DNA of 64,000 bases from Chitinophaga filiformis (GTDB lineage: Bacteria > Bacteroidota > Bacteroidia > Chitinophagales > Chitinophagaceae): positions 519,899 to 583,898 of the forward strand of contig NZ_FNBN01000004.1 of assembly GCF_900102545.1 (NCBI RefSeq). Reading direction: 5' to 3'. Shown one piece after another: positions 34,313 through 43,393 of this stretch (position 1 is the first letter of the stretch; every line of letters begins with the position of its first letter). A program made the position numbers and the translations under genes. The notes beneath the pieces were generated by a model that did not search any database, was not told the DNA's origin, and saw nothing but the letters and a program-made list of their open reading frames with translations.

Positions 34313-35665
34313 ATGACTACACCGTTGCCCGGTAAAATCCTTATTGTAGATGATGACATGGACGTGCTCAGAGCCGCCCGGCTATTATTGAAACGTCACT
34401 TCGAGCAGGTCGACTTTGAACGCAATCCACAGAAGATACCCTACCTGGTATCCAATTTCGAGTACGATGTGATCCTGCTGGACATGAACTTTACCCGCGA
34501 CCTGAGTAGCGGCAAGGAAGGATTTGAGTGGCTTGATCGCATCCTGGATATCCGTCCGGATGTGGCGGTAGTGCTTTTCACGGCCTATGGCGATGTGGAA
34601 ATGGCGGTAAGGGCTATCAAGGCAGGTGCGGTAGACTTTGTGCTGAAACCCTGGGAGAATGAGAAGCTGCTGGCCACCATGCAGGGCGCCTATAATAAGA
34701 AACATAGTAACAAGGATAAGATCAATGCAGCACCGGCAGCTCCGCAGTCGGACGTACATATTATCGGCAACAGCCCTGCTATGCTGCAGGTGCTGGATAC
34801 CGTAAACAGGGTAGCGGCTACAGATGCCAACGTGCTGATACTTGGAGAGAACGGTACGGGAAAGGACCTGCTGGCCCGGCATATCCACCAGCTATCCCTG
34901 CGGAATAAAAAGCCCTTCGTGAGCGTGGATCTGGGCGCTATCAGCGAAACATTATTTGAGAGTGAGTTATTCGGTCATGTAAAAGGAGCTTTTACAGACG
35001 CCCGGGAAGACCGGAGCGGCCGTTTTGAAGAAGCAAACGGAGGTACTATTTTCCTGGATGAGCTGGGGAATATCTCCCTGCCCCTGCAGGCTAAACTGCT
35101 CACCGTATTGCAGAACAGGGCCGTTACCAAGGTAGGGAGCAACAAGACCATACCGATAGATGTACGTCTGATTACCGCCACCAACAGGAATATACAACGC
35201 ATGGCGGCGGAGTATCAATTCCGACAGGACTTACTTTATCGTATCAATACTATTGAAATTCAACTACCTGCGTTAAGGGAACGTCAGGAAGATATTGTTC
35301 CGCTGGCGGAATACTTTCTTCAGTTATATGCCACGAAGTATAAACGCTCAGTAAACGCCCTGCATGAATCGCTGGTGCAGCAACTGCGCCAGTATGAGTG
35401 GCCGGGCAACATCCGTGAGTTGCAACATGCTATGGAAAGAGCCGTCATCCTTTCACAGGGTAAGACGCTCATGCCCAAAGATGTATTTGTGAAGAATCCG
35501 GTACAGGACCAATCCCTTAATACCGGCTACAACCTGGAGGAAATGGAACGCAATATCATCACTCAGGCCATGAGGAAATGTAATGGCAATATCACTGAAG
35601 CGGCCAGGGAATTAGGTTTAAGCAGGGCGGCCCTTTACAGGAGACTGGAAAAGTATAACATCTAA
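34313..35665 (+). CDS. Sigma-54-dependent response regulator (NtrC family)
   Basis: About 450 residues from the ATG at 34313, directly before the receiver domain (KILIVDDDMDVLRAAR). The open frame reaches 34214, but those 33 residues are not family-like. The receiver is at about 8-130 with phospho-acceptor Asp in VILLDMNF and Lys in VLKPWE. The AAA+ domain is at about 150-385: Walker A GENGTGKD, the sigma-54 contact loop GAFTDA, Walker B GGTIFLDELGN. A Fis-type helix-turn-helix forms the C-terminus (GNITEAARELGLSRAALYRRL). It should drive promoters read by sigma-54 polymerase, most likely the divergent export operon. The kinase gene starts 8 bases after its stop. Confidence 0.95.
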   Translation: MTTPLPGKILIVDDDMDVLRAARLLLKRHFEQVDFERNPQKIPYLVSNFEYDVILLDMNFTRDLSSGKEGFEWLDRILDIRPDVAVVLFTAYGDVEMAVRAIKAGAVDFVLKPWENEKLLATMQGAYNKKHSNKDKINAAPAAPQSDVHIIGNSPAMLQVLDTVNRVAATDANVLILGENGTGKDLLARHIHQLSLRNKKPFVSVDLGAISETLFESELFGHVKGAFTDAREDRSGRFEEANGGTIFLDELGNISLPLQAKLLTVLQNRAVTKVGSNKTIPIDVRLITATNRNIQRMAAEYQFRQDLLYRINTIEIQLPALRERQEDIVPLAEYFLQLYATKYKRSVNALHESLVQQLRQYEWPGNIRELQHAMERAVILSQGKTLMPKDVFVKNPVQDQSLNTGYNLEEMERNIITQAMRKCNGNITEAARELGLSRAALYRRLEKYNI

Positions 35666-35673
35666 TATTACAA

Positions 35674-37011
35674 ATGAACAGGTTCAGTGTCAATATATTA
35701 CTGCGTATCATTTTACTTACGCTCAGCACTATCACCAGTGTATGGGTATGGACTGCCCTTGGCGCCTTTCCGGGTGTAGCCATGGGCATCCTTATCAGTA
35801 TGCAGATATATGGCATGTACTATTACATCAACCGCGTAAACAGGAAGCTGACCTTATTCCTGGAATCTATCCGGTATGAAGATTTTTCTATCCGCTTCAG
35901 CGCTGACAATAAGCTGGGGAAAAGCTTCCAGGCACTGAACCATCAGTTCAATGAAGTGCTGGAAGCCTTCCGACAAACCAGGGCTGAGAAGGAGGCGAAC
36001 CTGAAGTACATAGACACCATCGTACAGCATATCAGTATCGGGGTACTGTCGTTTGATGCCGAAGGCCGCATAGAGCTGATCAATCCAGCTGCCTTCCGTT
36101 TGCTGGGCATCTACCGGCTACGCAATATATCTGAACTGAAAAATAGCCATCCGGCCCTGCCGGAATACCTGCTGGAAATACGGTCGGGCAATAAACTCTT
36201 ATACCGTACCCGGCAGGAACAGCAGCTATCTATCCATGCCGCCAGCGTACGCCTGCAGGGGCGCCTGGTGAAGCTCATCTCCATCCAGAACATCCATGCA
36301 GAGCTGCAACAAAAAGAGCTGGAAGCCTGGCAGAATCTTACCAAGATACTCCGCCATGAGATCATGAACTCTGTTACGCCTATCGTGTCCCTGATCGGCA
36401 CCATGCAGGATATCGTGGAACAGGACATCTCGCCGGAAGCTGCGCAGAAAGAAGCTATTGCCGATCTGCAGGAAGCCCTGGAAACTATCAAGAGCCGTAG
36501 TAAGGGAATCATGAATTTTGTGAACGCCTATCGCGACTATACCACCCTTCCCAAACCGCAGTTTACGCATGTGAACATCAAAGAACTGCTAACGGGGGTA
36601 AGCAGCCTGCTGCTACCGGAAATGAAACAGGCGGGTATTTATTATCACTATGAGATAGAATCCGTAAGTACAGAAATACATGCAGACGTGGCACAGCTGC
36701 AGATGGTACTGATCAATCTTATCAAGAACGCCATGGATGCACTGGAACAGACCCAGACGCCATCCATACAGGTAAAGGCCAGCATGAACACGCCCAACCA
36801 GGTACATATCGAGATCACTGATAATGGTCCGGGTATAGATGCTGATGCCATGAATAAGATCTTTATCCCATTCTATACCACCAAGAAAAAAGGCAGTGGC
36901 ATCGGATTAAGTCTTTCGCAGCAGATTATACAATCCCATGGAGGTCAATTGAAAGTGAGCCGCTCCGGCCATAATGGTACGACCTTTTCTGTTTTATTGC
37001 CCGTAGCCTGA
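35674..37011 (+). CDS. Sensor histidine kinase (NtrB/NtrY-like), partner of the sigma-54 regulator
   Basis: 445 residues. Two N-terminal membrane helices (about 8-26 and 30-50) with almost no periplasmic loop, so the signal is probably sensed in the membrane or cytoplasm. A PAS-like domain covers about 100-200 (IVQHISIGVLSFDAEGRIEL). The phospho-acceptor His is in ILRHEIMNSVTPI; N-box LINLIKNAMDAL; G-boxes DNGPGID and GSGIGLSLSQQI. It follows the regulator gene by 8 bases, a clear two-component pair. Intramembrane-sensing kinases beside export ABC genes often respond to envelope stress or antimicrobial compounds; that is inference here. Confidence 0.94.
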   Translation: MNRFSVNILLRIILLTLSTITSVWVWTALGAFPGVAMGILISMQIYGMYYYINRVNRKLTLFLESIRYEDFSIRFSADNKLGKSFQALNHQFNEVLEAFRQTRAEKEANLKYIDTIVQHISIGVLSFDAEGRIELINPAAFRLLGIYRLRNISELKNSHPALPEYLLEIRSGNKLLYRTRQEQQLSIHAASVRLQGRLVKLISIQNIHAELQQKELEAWQNLTKILRHEIMNSVTPIVSLIGTMQDIVEQDISPEAAQKEAIADLQEALETIKSRSKGIMNFVNAYRDYTTLPKPQFTHVNIKELLTGVSSLLLPEMKQAGIYYHYEIESVSTEIHADVAQLQMVLINLIKNAMDALEQTQTPSIQVKASMNTPNQVHIEITDNGPGIDADAMNKIFIPFYTTKKKGSGIGLSLSQQIIQSHGGQLKVSRSGHNGTTFSVLLPVA

Positions 37012-37059
37012 AACCATTCAGAGAAAGAAATCGTACTTTAAGTACATTAATGCAAGTAT

Positions 37060-37776
37060 ATGCGTAAAGCAAGTTCTTTTCATCTCTTGTATGCCATCAC
37101 GTTATTAGTTCACCTGTGTGCCATCCTTTTCCATCTGGATATTCTCCGCTACGTTTCCAAGTTCCTGTTACCGTTCATCTTAGCCGCTTATTTCATTACC
37201 GGAACGGAGGGTATTCCTGCTATTTTCCGTGTATCATTGCTGGCAGCTTTATTCTTTTCCGGCTTTGGCGACATGTTCCTGTTGTTCTATGAACAAAGTC
37301 CGCTCTTCTTTACTTGTGGGCTGGTCACCTTTGTGTTTTCATTGCTCGCCTATATTGCGTTTTTCCTGAAGATCAGGTACACCAATTATCCCCTTCCTCT
37401 ATGCAACTGGCCCTTCATACTGGGAATGGCAGCCGGCATCATTGCGTTCATTTTCTTCATGCTGCCTTATCTGGGGCGGATGACGCTGCTGGTACTTATT
37501 TTTGCTGTTATCGCCTACATCATGGTGCAGTCTGTGATGCATGCCTTCAGACTTAAAGATCAGCCGTCGGGCTGGTATTCACTGGCAGGTGCCTGTATCT
37601 ATATCCTCTCCTGCGTGATCATCGCCATTCATTATTTCTACCACCACCTGGAGATGGGTGCTTTCTATCTCATGCTGACTTACGGGATTGCACAATGGGG
37701 AATGGTGACCGGCGGGCTCCGTTACCTGCAGATGCGCCGGGGCTATGCCACTCCTCAGCGAATGGGAACAAATTAA
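37060..37776 (+). CDS. YhhN-family membrane protein (lysoplasmalogenase-like)
   Basis: 238 residues with about eight membrane helices. The family motifs are visible: SKFLLPFILAAYF, the acidic FSGFGDMFLLF and GLVTFVFSLLAYI. The animal homologue TMEM86B hydrolyses the vinyl-ether bond of lysoplasmalogens; the bacterial substrate is not settled, so only the family is assigned. The gene lies 48 bases after the kinase gene and 30 bases before nadB, so it may belong to either transcript. Confidence 0.88.
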   Translation: MRKASSFHLLYAITLLVHLCAILFHLDILRYVSKFLLPFILAAYFITGTEGIPAIFRVSLLAALFFSGFGDMFLLFYEQSPLFFTCGLVTFVFSLLAYIAFFLKIRYTNYPLPLCNWPFILGMAAGIIAFIFFMLPYLGRMTLLVLIFAVIAYIMVQSVMHAFRLKDQPSGWYSLAGACIYILSCVIIAIHYFYHHLEMGAFYLMLTYGIAQWGMVTGGLRYLQMRRGYATPQRMGTN

Positions 37777-37806
37777 ACCGTACATTTGGTGCTCGCTTAT
37801 GAACTT

Positions 37807-39405
37807 ATGCAACAGACAGATTTCTTAGTGATTGGTTCTGGTATTGCGGGACTTACTTATGCCCTTAAAGTGGCAGCAGCATGTCCTGATAAAAAAATTA
37901 CCATCATCACGAAAACACGTGAAGACGAGACCAATACAAAATACGCACAGGGTGGAGTAGCCGTAGTGAATGATCTTGAGAATGACAGCTTTGAAAAGCA
38001 TATTGAAGACACACTGATTGCCGGCGATGGCCTCTGCAATGAGCAGATCGTAGAGATTGTAGTGAAGGAAGGACCGGAACGTGTGAATGAGATCATAGAA
38101 TGGGGCGCCAACTTTGACAAGAATGCCGCGGGCGACTTCTCCCTTGGTAAAGAAGGAGGCCATTCCGAGTTCAGGGTGATCCACTACAAAGACGTCACCG
38201 GTAAGGAAATAGAGCGCGCCCTGCTGGATGCCATACATAAAAACCCGAATATAGAGCTGGTCACCCACTGCTTCGTGGTAGACCTTATTACCCAACACCA
38301 TTTAGGTTACCTTGTTACCAAGGCAATGCCTGATATAGAGTGTTACGGTGTATATGTACTGAACCTCATCACCAATAAGATCGAAAAGATCCTCAGCCGC
38401 ATTACCGTACTGGCAACAGGCGGGAATGGCCAGGTATACCGCAGTACCACCAATCCGACCATTGCTACCGGCGATGGTGTGGCCATGGTGTACCGCGCCA
38501 AGGGAAGGATTGAGAATATGGAATTCATCCAGTTCCATCCTACGGCTTTGTATCAGCCAGGCGTGAACAATGCCTTCCTGATCACAGAAGCGGTACGTGG
38601 CGACGGAGGTATTCTCCGTAATATCCATGGAGAAGACTTCATGCATAAATATGACCCGCGTCTTTCTCTCGCTCCACGCGATATTGTGGCAAGGGCAATA
38701 GACAGTGAGATGAAGATCACCGGTACGGAGTATGTGTACCTCGACTGCCGGCATATGGACCAGGAGAAGTTTGTGCATCATTTTCCAAACATCTATGAGA
38801 AGTGCCTTTCCATTGGCATTGATGTGAAGAAAGATATGATACCGGTAGCGCCGGCTGCGCATTACAGCTGTGGTGGTATTAAGGTCAATGAATTTGGTCG
38901 TACTTCCATCAATAACCTGTACGCCTGCGGCGAATGCTCCAGCACTGGTCTGCATGGCGCCAACAGGCTTGCCTCTAACTCTCTGCTGGAAGCGATGGTA
39001 TTTGCACACCGTTGCTACATTGATGGCGTAAACAAAATTGACATGACGTCCCATAAGCTCAATGTACCAGACTGGAATGCAGCAGGTACTACTGCGCCGA
39101 AAGAGATGATCCTCATTACCCAGAGCCTTAAGGAGCTGAAACAGATCATGAGTGATTACCTGGGCATTGTGCGTACCAATGAGCGTATGCAACGCGCCAG
39201 CCGCAGGCTGGACATCCTGCACGAAGAAACTGAATCATTATACGAAAGAACAGAGGTATCGCCGCAATTGTGTGAATTGAGAAACCTGATCACTGTTGGC
39301 TACCTTATAGTAAAAGGCGCTTCTTTCCGTAAGGAAAGCCGCGGCTTACATTTTAATACTGACTATCCTGAAAAGAGCACCCTGGTACAGAATATTGTGT
39401 TATAG
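37807..39405 (+). CDS. nadB: L-aspartate oxidase
   Basis: 532 residues from the ATG at 37807; the frame continues upstream to a TTG at 37786, but the ATG directly precedes the FAD-binding strand. It oxidises L-aspartate to iminoaspartate, the first step of de novo NAD synthesis, with FAD. Motifs: VIGSGIAGLTYALKV at the N-terminus, TKYAQGGVA, GKEGGHSEFR, EFIQFHPTAL and HGANRLASNSLLEAMVF. The C-terminal fumarate-reductase-like helical domain covers about 430-532. nadA and nadC are not in the window. The acyltransferase gene starts 11 bases after the stop. Confidence 0.96.
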   Translation: MQQTDFLVIGSGIAGLTYALKVAAACPDKKITIITKTREDETNTKYAQGGVAVVNDLENDSFEKHIEDTLIAGDGLCNEQIVEIVVKEGPERVNEIIEWGANFDKNAAGDFSLGKEGGHSEFRVIHYKDVTGKEIERALLDAIHKNPNIELVTHCFVVDLITQHHLGYLVTKAMPDIECYGVYVLNLITNKIEKILSRITVLATGGNGQVYRSTTNPTIATGDGVAMVYRAKGRIENMEFIQFHPTALYQPGVNNAFLITEAVRGDGGILRNIHGEDFMHKYDPRLSLAPRDIVARAIDSEMKITGTEYVYLDCRHMDQEKFVHHFPNIYEKCLSIGIDVKKDMIPVAPAAHYSCGGIKVNEFGRTSINNLYACGECSSTGLHGANRLASNSLLEAMVFAHRCYIDGVNKIDMTSHKLNVPDWNAAGTTAPKEMILITQSLKELKQIMSDYLGIVRTNERMQRASRRLDILHEETESLYERTEVSPQLCELRNLITVGYLIVKGASFRKESRGLHFNTDYPEKSTLVQNIVL

Positions 39406-39416
39406 AAATTGATGAC

Positions 39417-40277
39417 ATGTATTATTTGTTACTGGTATTTATGTACGGCATGTCGATACTGCCGTTATGGTTACTATATCGCGTAAGTGATGTTTTATAC
39501 CTGATCATTTATCACATTGTTGGTTACCGCAAATCAGTAGTATTTGAGAACCTGCGCCAGGCGTTTCCGGAAAAGACACCTGAAGAGATCACCCGGCTGG
39601 CGAAGAAATACTATCTCAACCTGACAGATATGATGGTGGAAACCGTCAAACTGCTGACCATGCGCCCAAAAGAACTGCAGCGTCGTTTTACCTGCGACCT
39701 CACCGTACTGCATGAGCTATATGCTAAAGGCAAAAGTTGCCAGATGCACCTTGGTCATAACTTCAACTGGGAATGGGCGAACCTGTTTTGCATGCAAGGC
39801 GTTCAATATCCTTTTCTTGTAGTCTATATGCCGCTGACTAATAAAGCGGGCGACCGTATGTTCAGGCATTTTCGCGAGAAGTCTGGCAGTATACTGCTGC
39901 CAGCCAACGACATCAAGGAAAGCATGCAGCCCTGGATCAATAAGCAATATCTGATAGCATTGGTAGCAGATCAGAACCCCGGCAATCCACGTCGCAGCTA
40001 CTGGTTTCCTTTTCTGAACAGGATGACGGCTTTTTATAAGGGGCCGGAAATGACAGCGAGAAGAAGTGATATACCTGTTGTATTTGTGGACATCCGGAAG
40101 ACAAGGAGAGGATATTATCATGCTACGCTAAAACTGGCATTTGAGGAACCATCAGCGGTGCCGGAAGGAACTATTACTGAATCATTTGTAAAATACCTGG
40201 AGAATAACATACGTGAACAACCGGAAGTATGGGTATGGAGCCACAGAAGGTGGAAACATGTGTACAACGGGGAATAA
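39417..40277 (+). CDS. Lysophospholipid/lipid A acyltransferase (LpxL/HtrB-like)
   Basis: 286 residues. An N-terminal membrane-anchoring hydrophobic stretch (about 1-33) is followed by the acyltransferase signature HNFNWE (HX4E) near residue 114, and later VADQNPGNPRRSYWFPFL and EVWVWSHRRWKH, typical of the LpxL/M family. It would add a secondary acyl chain to lipid A or an ornithine/glycine-type lipid at the inner membrane; the acceptor cannot be read from the sequence. Start ATG at 39417, 11 bases after nadB, so probably co-transcribed. Confidence 0.92.
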   Translation: MYYLLLVFMYGMSILPLWLLYRVSDVLYLIIYHIVGYRKSVVFENLRQAFPEKTPEEITRLAKKYYLNLTDMMVETVKLLTMRPKELQRRFTCDLTVLHELYAKGKSCQMHLGHNFNWEWANLFCMQGVQYPFLVVYMPLTNKAGDRMFRHFREKSGSILLPANDIKESMQPWINKQYLIALVADQNPGNPRRSYWFPFLNRMTAFYKGPEMTARRSDIPVVFVDIRKTRRGYYHATLKLAFEEPSAVPEGTITESFVKYLENNIREQPEVWVWSHRRWKHVYNGE

Positions 40278-40280
40278 ATA

Positions 40281-40330
40281 AGGCTGAATTGATCAGAATC
40301 GCCTCAGCGGTTCACTGATCAATTCAGCCT
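40281..40330. terminator. Long bidirectional hairpin terminator
   Basis: AGGCTGAATTGATCAG (40281-40296) and CTGATCAATTCAGCCT (40315-40330) pair perfectly over 16 bases. AATCGC/GCGGTT continues the stem inside with one G-U pair and a small bulge, loop CTCA. It fills the gap between the convergent acyltransferase and BON-lipoprotein genes. Confidence 0.8.
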
Positions 40331-40337
40331 GTTGAAT

Positions 40338-40670
40338 CTATTTCATTGCAGCGCTGTCTTTCGGCATTGTAGTATCAGCAGCCGCTGGTGGGGGCGGTGG
40401 AGGTACTGCAGCCTGCACCATAATATTATTCGTAACGGCTTTTACGCCATTAACGCCTTTAACGGCATCTTCTGCAGCCATTTTAGCCGCTTCGTCAGGT
40501 ACTTCACCACTCAGGGTCACAACTCCTTCTTTCACTTCAGCACTTACTCCGGGAGTGGCTGTCAGTTTTTCATTTACTGACTGCTGAACATTACTGTCGC
40601 TAGGCTGACAGGAAAATAAGCAAACGGCCAGGAACATTGTTCCAGCCATCAGGAATGTTTTACATTTCAT
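40338..40670 (-). CDS. BON-domain lipoprotein
   Basis: 110 residues. Lipoprotein signal with LFSC (cysteine at about 21). One BON domain at about 27-88 (VQQSVNEKLTATPGVSAEV; GVVTLSGEVPDEAAK; VKAVTNNIMV), then a proline-rich tail (six consecutive prolines). BON domains, as in OsmY, bind phospholipid surfaces and are often osmotic-stress proteins of the periplasm. Single gene with its own promoter gap (40671-40743) and a shared terminator hairpin downstream. Confidence 0.92.
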   Translation of the reverse strand: MKCKTFLMAGTMFLAVCLFSCQPSDSNVQQSVNEKLTATPGVSAEVKEGVVTLSGEVPDEAAKMAAEDAVKGVNGVKAVTNNIMVQAAVPPPPPPAAADTTMPKDSAAMK

Positions 40671-40743
40671 GGTTAAAAGTTTAACAATTTAAAACAAATA
40701 ACATGCTAAACTGCGGGATTGTTCTATCACAAACAACTGTTAA

Positions 40744-41553
40744 TCAGCCATTATCTGCAAAACCGGGATATAGGGTCATTCCTCCATCCACAAAAAGGGT
40801 GGTTCCTGTTACATAATCACTCTCGTCACTGGCCAGCCACACCGCCGCTTTAGCTACATCTTCGGGTACTCCTACCCTGCCGTATGGGATCAGTTCCAGT
40901 AGTTTTTTCTCATCCTCGGGTGTATCCCAGGCATCTTCATTGATACGTGTTTTTATAGCACCCGGGGCAAGGCTGTTGACCCTTATCTTATACGGTGCCA
41001 GTTCCTGTGCCATCGACTGCATCAGGAGCTTTACCCCACCCTTGCTGGCAGCATAGTTTACATGTCCGGACCAGGGTATCACTTCATGAACACTGCTCAT
41101 GCAGATAATCTTCCCTGCAGCTCTTGAGCGGCCTTCCACAACACCCCTGCGTTTAAATTCCCGGGCGGCCTCCCTTGCACAAAGAAACTGGCCGGTAAGG
41201 TTCGTGCTGATCACTTTATTCCATTGCTCCAATGTCATGTCAAGCAAGGACGCATCCTGCTGAATGCCGGCATTGGCAACTACGATATCTACTGTACCAT
41301 AGCGGGAAAATATTTCCGCAAACATGGCCCTGACCTCTTCCTCTTTACTGATATCACATTGCCTGATAAAGCCGTCGCTACCCGCTGCTTTGATCTTTTC
41401 CAGCACTTCTTCAGCGCCATTCAGACTCTTGTCGCTATGATGATTCACTACCACTTTAGCCCCGGCTTCCCCCAGTGCTATGGCTATGGCAGCGCCTATA
41501 CCACTGCTGCTGCCGGTAACAAGTGCAATTTGTCCGTCTAAAAGTTTTCCCAT
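40744..41553 (-). CDS. Short-chain dehydrogenase/reductase (glucose 1-dehydrogenase-like)
   Basis: 269 residues from the ATG at 41553 (MGKLLDGQIALVTG). The frame extends to 41631, but that part runs through the terminator hairpin of the preceding gene, so the inner start is chosen. Classical SDR: cofactor motif TGSSSGIGAAIA, NAG in VVANAGI, catalytic Ser in MSSVHEV, YAASK with Tyr/Lys, and a C-terminal YVTGTTLFVDGGMTL. An acidic residue after the second strand is absent (VVVNHHSDKS), which favours NADP or dual use. Closest by eye to glucose/ribitol-type dehydrogenases; substrate not established. Confidence 0.92.
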   Translation of the reverse strand: MGKLLDGQIALVTGSSSGIGAAIAIALGEAGAKVVVNHHSDKSLNGAEEVLEKIKAAGSDGFIRQCDISKEEEVRAMFAEIFSRYGTVDIVVANAGIQQDASLLDMTLEQWNKVISTNLTGQFLCAREAAREFKRRGVVEGRSRAAGKIICMSSVHEVIPWSGHVNYAASKGGVKLLMQSMAQELAPYKIRVNSLAPGAIKTRINEDAWDTPEDEKKLLELIPYGRVGVPEDVAKAAVWLASDESDYVTGTTLFVDGGMTLYPGFADNG

Positions 41554-41599
41554 TGCAAGGTTTTCTTCTAAGGGGTCAAAAAGTATACCTGCAAAGAAA

Positions 41600-41628
41600 A
41601 AGGCCCCATGGTGTAACCACGGAGCCTT
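41600..41628 (-). terminator. Rho-independent terminator of the MBL/rhodanese gene
   Basis: On the minus strand AAGGCTCCGTGG pairs with CCATGGGGCCTT over 12 bases (two G-U pairs), loop TTACA, followed by TTTCTTT. It lies about 20 bases after the stop of the gene at 41649. Confidence 0.85.
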
Positions 41629-41648
41629 CATTTCATGTATCCTTAACC

Positions 41649-43052
41649 TTAGTTTAATACGTTCTTTTCCTTTACGACCTTGAGGCCTTTCTGTTCTTTC
41701 ATGGCATTGTAACCGCCTTCCACGTTACGCAGGTTGTGAATACCTTCCCGCTTCATGATAGAACATGCGATGATGCTACGGTAACCGCCCTGACAGTGCA
41801 CATACAGATTGTGGTTATCGTCAAAATCAGCCAGATTTCCGGGGTCTGTCATATCGCTGAGGGTAATGTTCATAGCCCCTTCGATATGACCGTCTGCATA
41901 CTCCGCAGGCTTACGTACATCCACAATTACGAGGTTGTTATCGTGCGGCAGGTCCATTGCAAGTTCATCGGCTTCTACAGTGATGATGAGATCACGTTCT
42001 TCACCAGCGGCAACCCAGGCTTCATAACCACCTTCCAGGTAACCGGCTACATGGTCAAAGCCAACACGGGCAAGACGTACGATGGTTTCTTCTTCTTTTC
42101 CGGGACTGGTTACCAGTATGATCTCTTCGCCGAATGGCAGCAGACTGCCTGCCCATTCAGCAAAACGTCCTTCCAGGCCAATGCTGAGTGAACCGGGTAC
42201 AAATCCTTCAGCAAATTCACTGGCAGGACGTGTATCCAGGATCAGGACTTCCTCTTTCATTTTCTGCTTGAACTCAGCTACAGATAAAGGGCGGTTGCTT
42301 TTTTCCATTACGGCCTGCAACGCATCATATCCTTCTTTGTTGATACGCGCATTGATAGGGAAGTAAGAGGGCGGTGTGTTAAGGCCGGAAGTAACTTCTT
42401 TGATAAACTCTTCTTTATTCTCAGCCTTCAGTGCATAGTTCGTGCTCTTCTCATCACCCAGTGTACTGTAGGTATGAGGTCCCAGGTTTTTACCACAGGA
42501 TGAGCCGGGACCATGCGCCGGATATACGATCACATTATCAGGCAGTATCTTGATCTTGCTGTTGAGAGAATCATACAGATAGCCAGCCAGTTCTTCCTTG
42601 GTGAGGTTGCCGCTGAACAGATCAGGGCGTCCTACATCTCCTACAAAGAGGGTGTCGCCGGTGAAGAGACTATGCGGCTGTCCTGCTTCATCGCTCAACA
42701 GGTAACAGGTAGATTCCAATGTGTGACCAGGTGTATGTAATACTTCAAGTGTCAGTTTGCCGATAGTAAATTTCTCTCTGTCTTTAGCGAGATATATCGG
42801 GAAGTTGGTAACTGCTTCAGGACCGTATACAATCGGAGCGTTGGTGGCAGCAGCGAGGTCAAGATGACCAGACACAAAGTCTGCATGGAAGTGTGTCTCA
42901 AAAATATACTTAATGGTGGCGTTGCGTTCTTTAGCAAGGTCAAGGTAAGCGTCTATATCCCTCAGGGGATCTATCACAACAGCTTCTCCTCCGGACTCAA
43001 TAAAGTAGGCAGCTTCTGATAAGCAATTGGTATAAAGTTGCTTGACGAACAT
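41649..43052 (-). CDS. Metallo-beta-lactamase-fold persulfide dioxygenase fused to two rhodanese domains
   Basis: 467 residues from the ATG at 43052; a start at 43115 would lie upstream of the -7 promoter element. The MBL domain (about 1-240) has THFHADFVSGH, HTPGH, FTGDTLFVGDVGRPD and YPAHGPGSSCG, the pattern of ETHE1/Blh-type persulfide dioxygenases that oxidise glutathione- or CoA-type persulfides to sulfite. Rhodanese 1 (about 255-350) has no active-site cysteine (LVTSPGKEEE). Rhodanese 2 (about 370-460) has CQGGYRS and should be active. The plan resembles CstB-like sulfur-detoxification enzymes. An ArsR regulator is upstream on the same strand. Confidence 0.93.
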   Translation of the reverse strand: MFVKQLYTNCLSEAAYFIESGGEAVVIDPLRDIDAYLDLAKERNATIKYIFETHFHADFVSGHLDLAAATNAPIVYGPEAVTNFPIYLAKDREKFTIGKLTLEVLHTPGHTLESTCYLLSDEAGQPHSLFTGDTLFVGDVGRPDLFSGNLTKEELAGYLYDSLNSKIKILPDNVIVYPAHGPGSSCGKNLGPHTYSTLGDEKSTNYALKAENKEEFIKEVTSGLNTPPSYFPINARINKEGYDALQAVMEKSNRPLSVAEFKQKMKEEVLILDTRPASEFAEGFVPGSLSIGLEGRFAEWAGSLLPFGEEIILVTSPGKEEETIVRLARVGFDHVAGYLEGGYEAWVAAGEERDLIITVEADELAMDLPHDNNLVIVDVRKPAEYADGHIEGAMNITLSDMTDPGNLADFDDNHNLYVHCQGGYRSIIACSIMKREGIHNLRNVEGGYNAMKEQKGLKVVKEKNVLN

Positions 43053-43067
43053 GGTTTTTGATTTCTG

Positions 43068-43075
43068 CAAAATTA
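43068..43075 (-). promoter_or_regulatory. -7 promoter element (TAATTTTG) for the MBL/rhodanese gene
   Basis: Minus-strand TAATTTTG fits the Bacteroidota sigma -7 consensus TAnnTTTG and lies 16 bases upstream of the ATG at 43052. No good TTTG at the -33 spacing was seen. Confidence 0.5.
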
Positions 43076-43304
43076 CGGATTTATCCGCAGGAGGGAACGT
43101 CTGACAAATGGCCATATATATGCCATGTTAAAATATCTCTGTTACCCGTTATGTTGCATAACCAGCAGTCAGGTTGAAAAATTAAAGGAATAGGTTGCGT
43201 AGATGCATGTTTATATCCCCGAGGAATTAACCCGGAGTCAACGCGCGCAGATATCTATGTACGTTCGGTTAACGTGCACACCAATTACATCCTGAAAAAT
43301 TAGA

Positions 43305-43343
43305 GCCTAACTAAAAGTTCCATTAGTATACTCTTAGTTAGGC
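43305..43343 (-). terminator. Hairpin terminator after the ArsR gene
   Basis: GCCTAACTAA (43305-43314) and TTAGTTAGGC (43334-43343) pair perfectly over 10 bases. On the minus strand the stem is followed by ctctaattttt, so it ends the ArsR transcript. A T-run on the other side could also stop plus-strand readthrough. The remaining 43076-43304 shows no gene. Confidence 0.75.
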
Positions 43344-43393
43344 CCGAATATTTTTTTTGTACTCTGTTTTTTGACCAGTACTCTAAAACCAGA

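Noticed and set aside
38302..39222. A 306-codon open frame antisense to nadB
   Set aside because: It lies entirely inside nadB, whose protein is strongly conserved. The antisense protein has no recognisable domain and is His/Thr/Val-rich, as expected from reading nadB codons backwards.
41554..41631. N-terminal extension of the SDR gene
   Set aside because: The extra 26 codons run through the terminator stem of the upstream gene and do not resemble an SDR; the ATG at 41553 fits the family.
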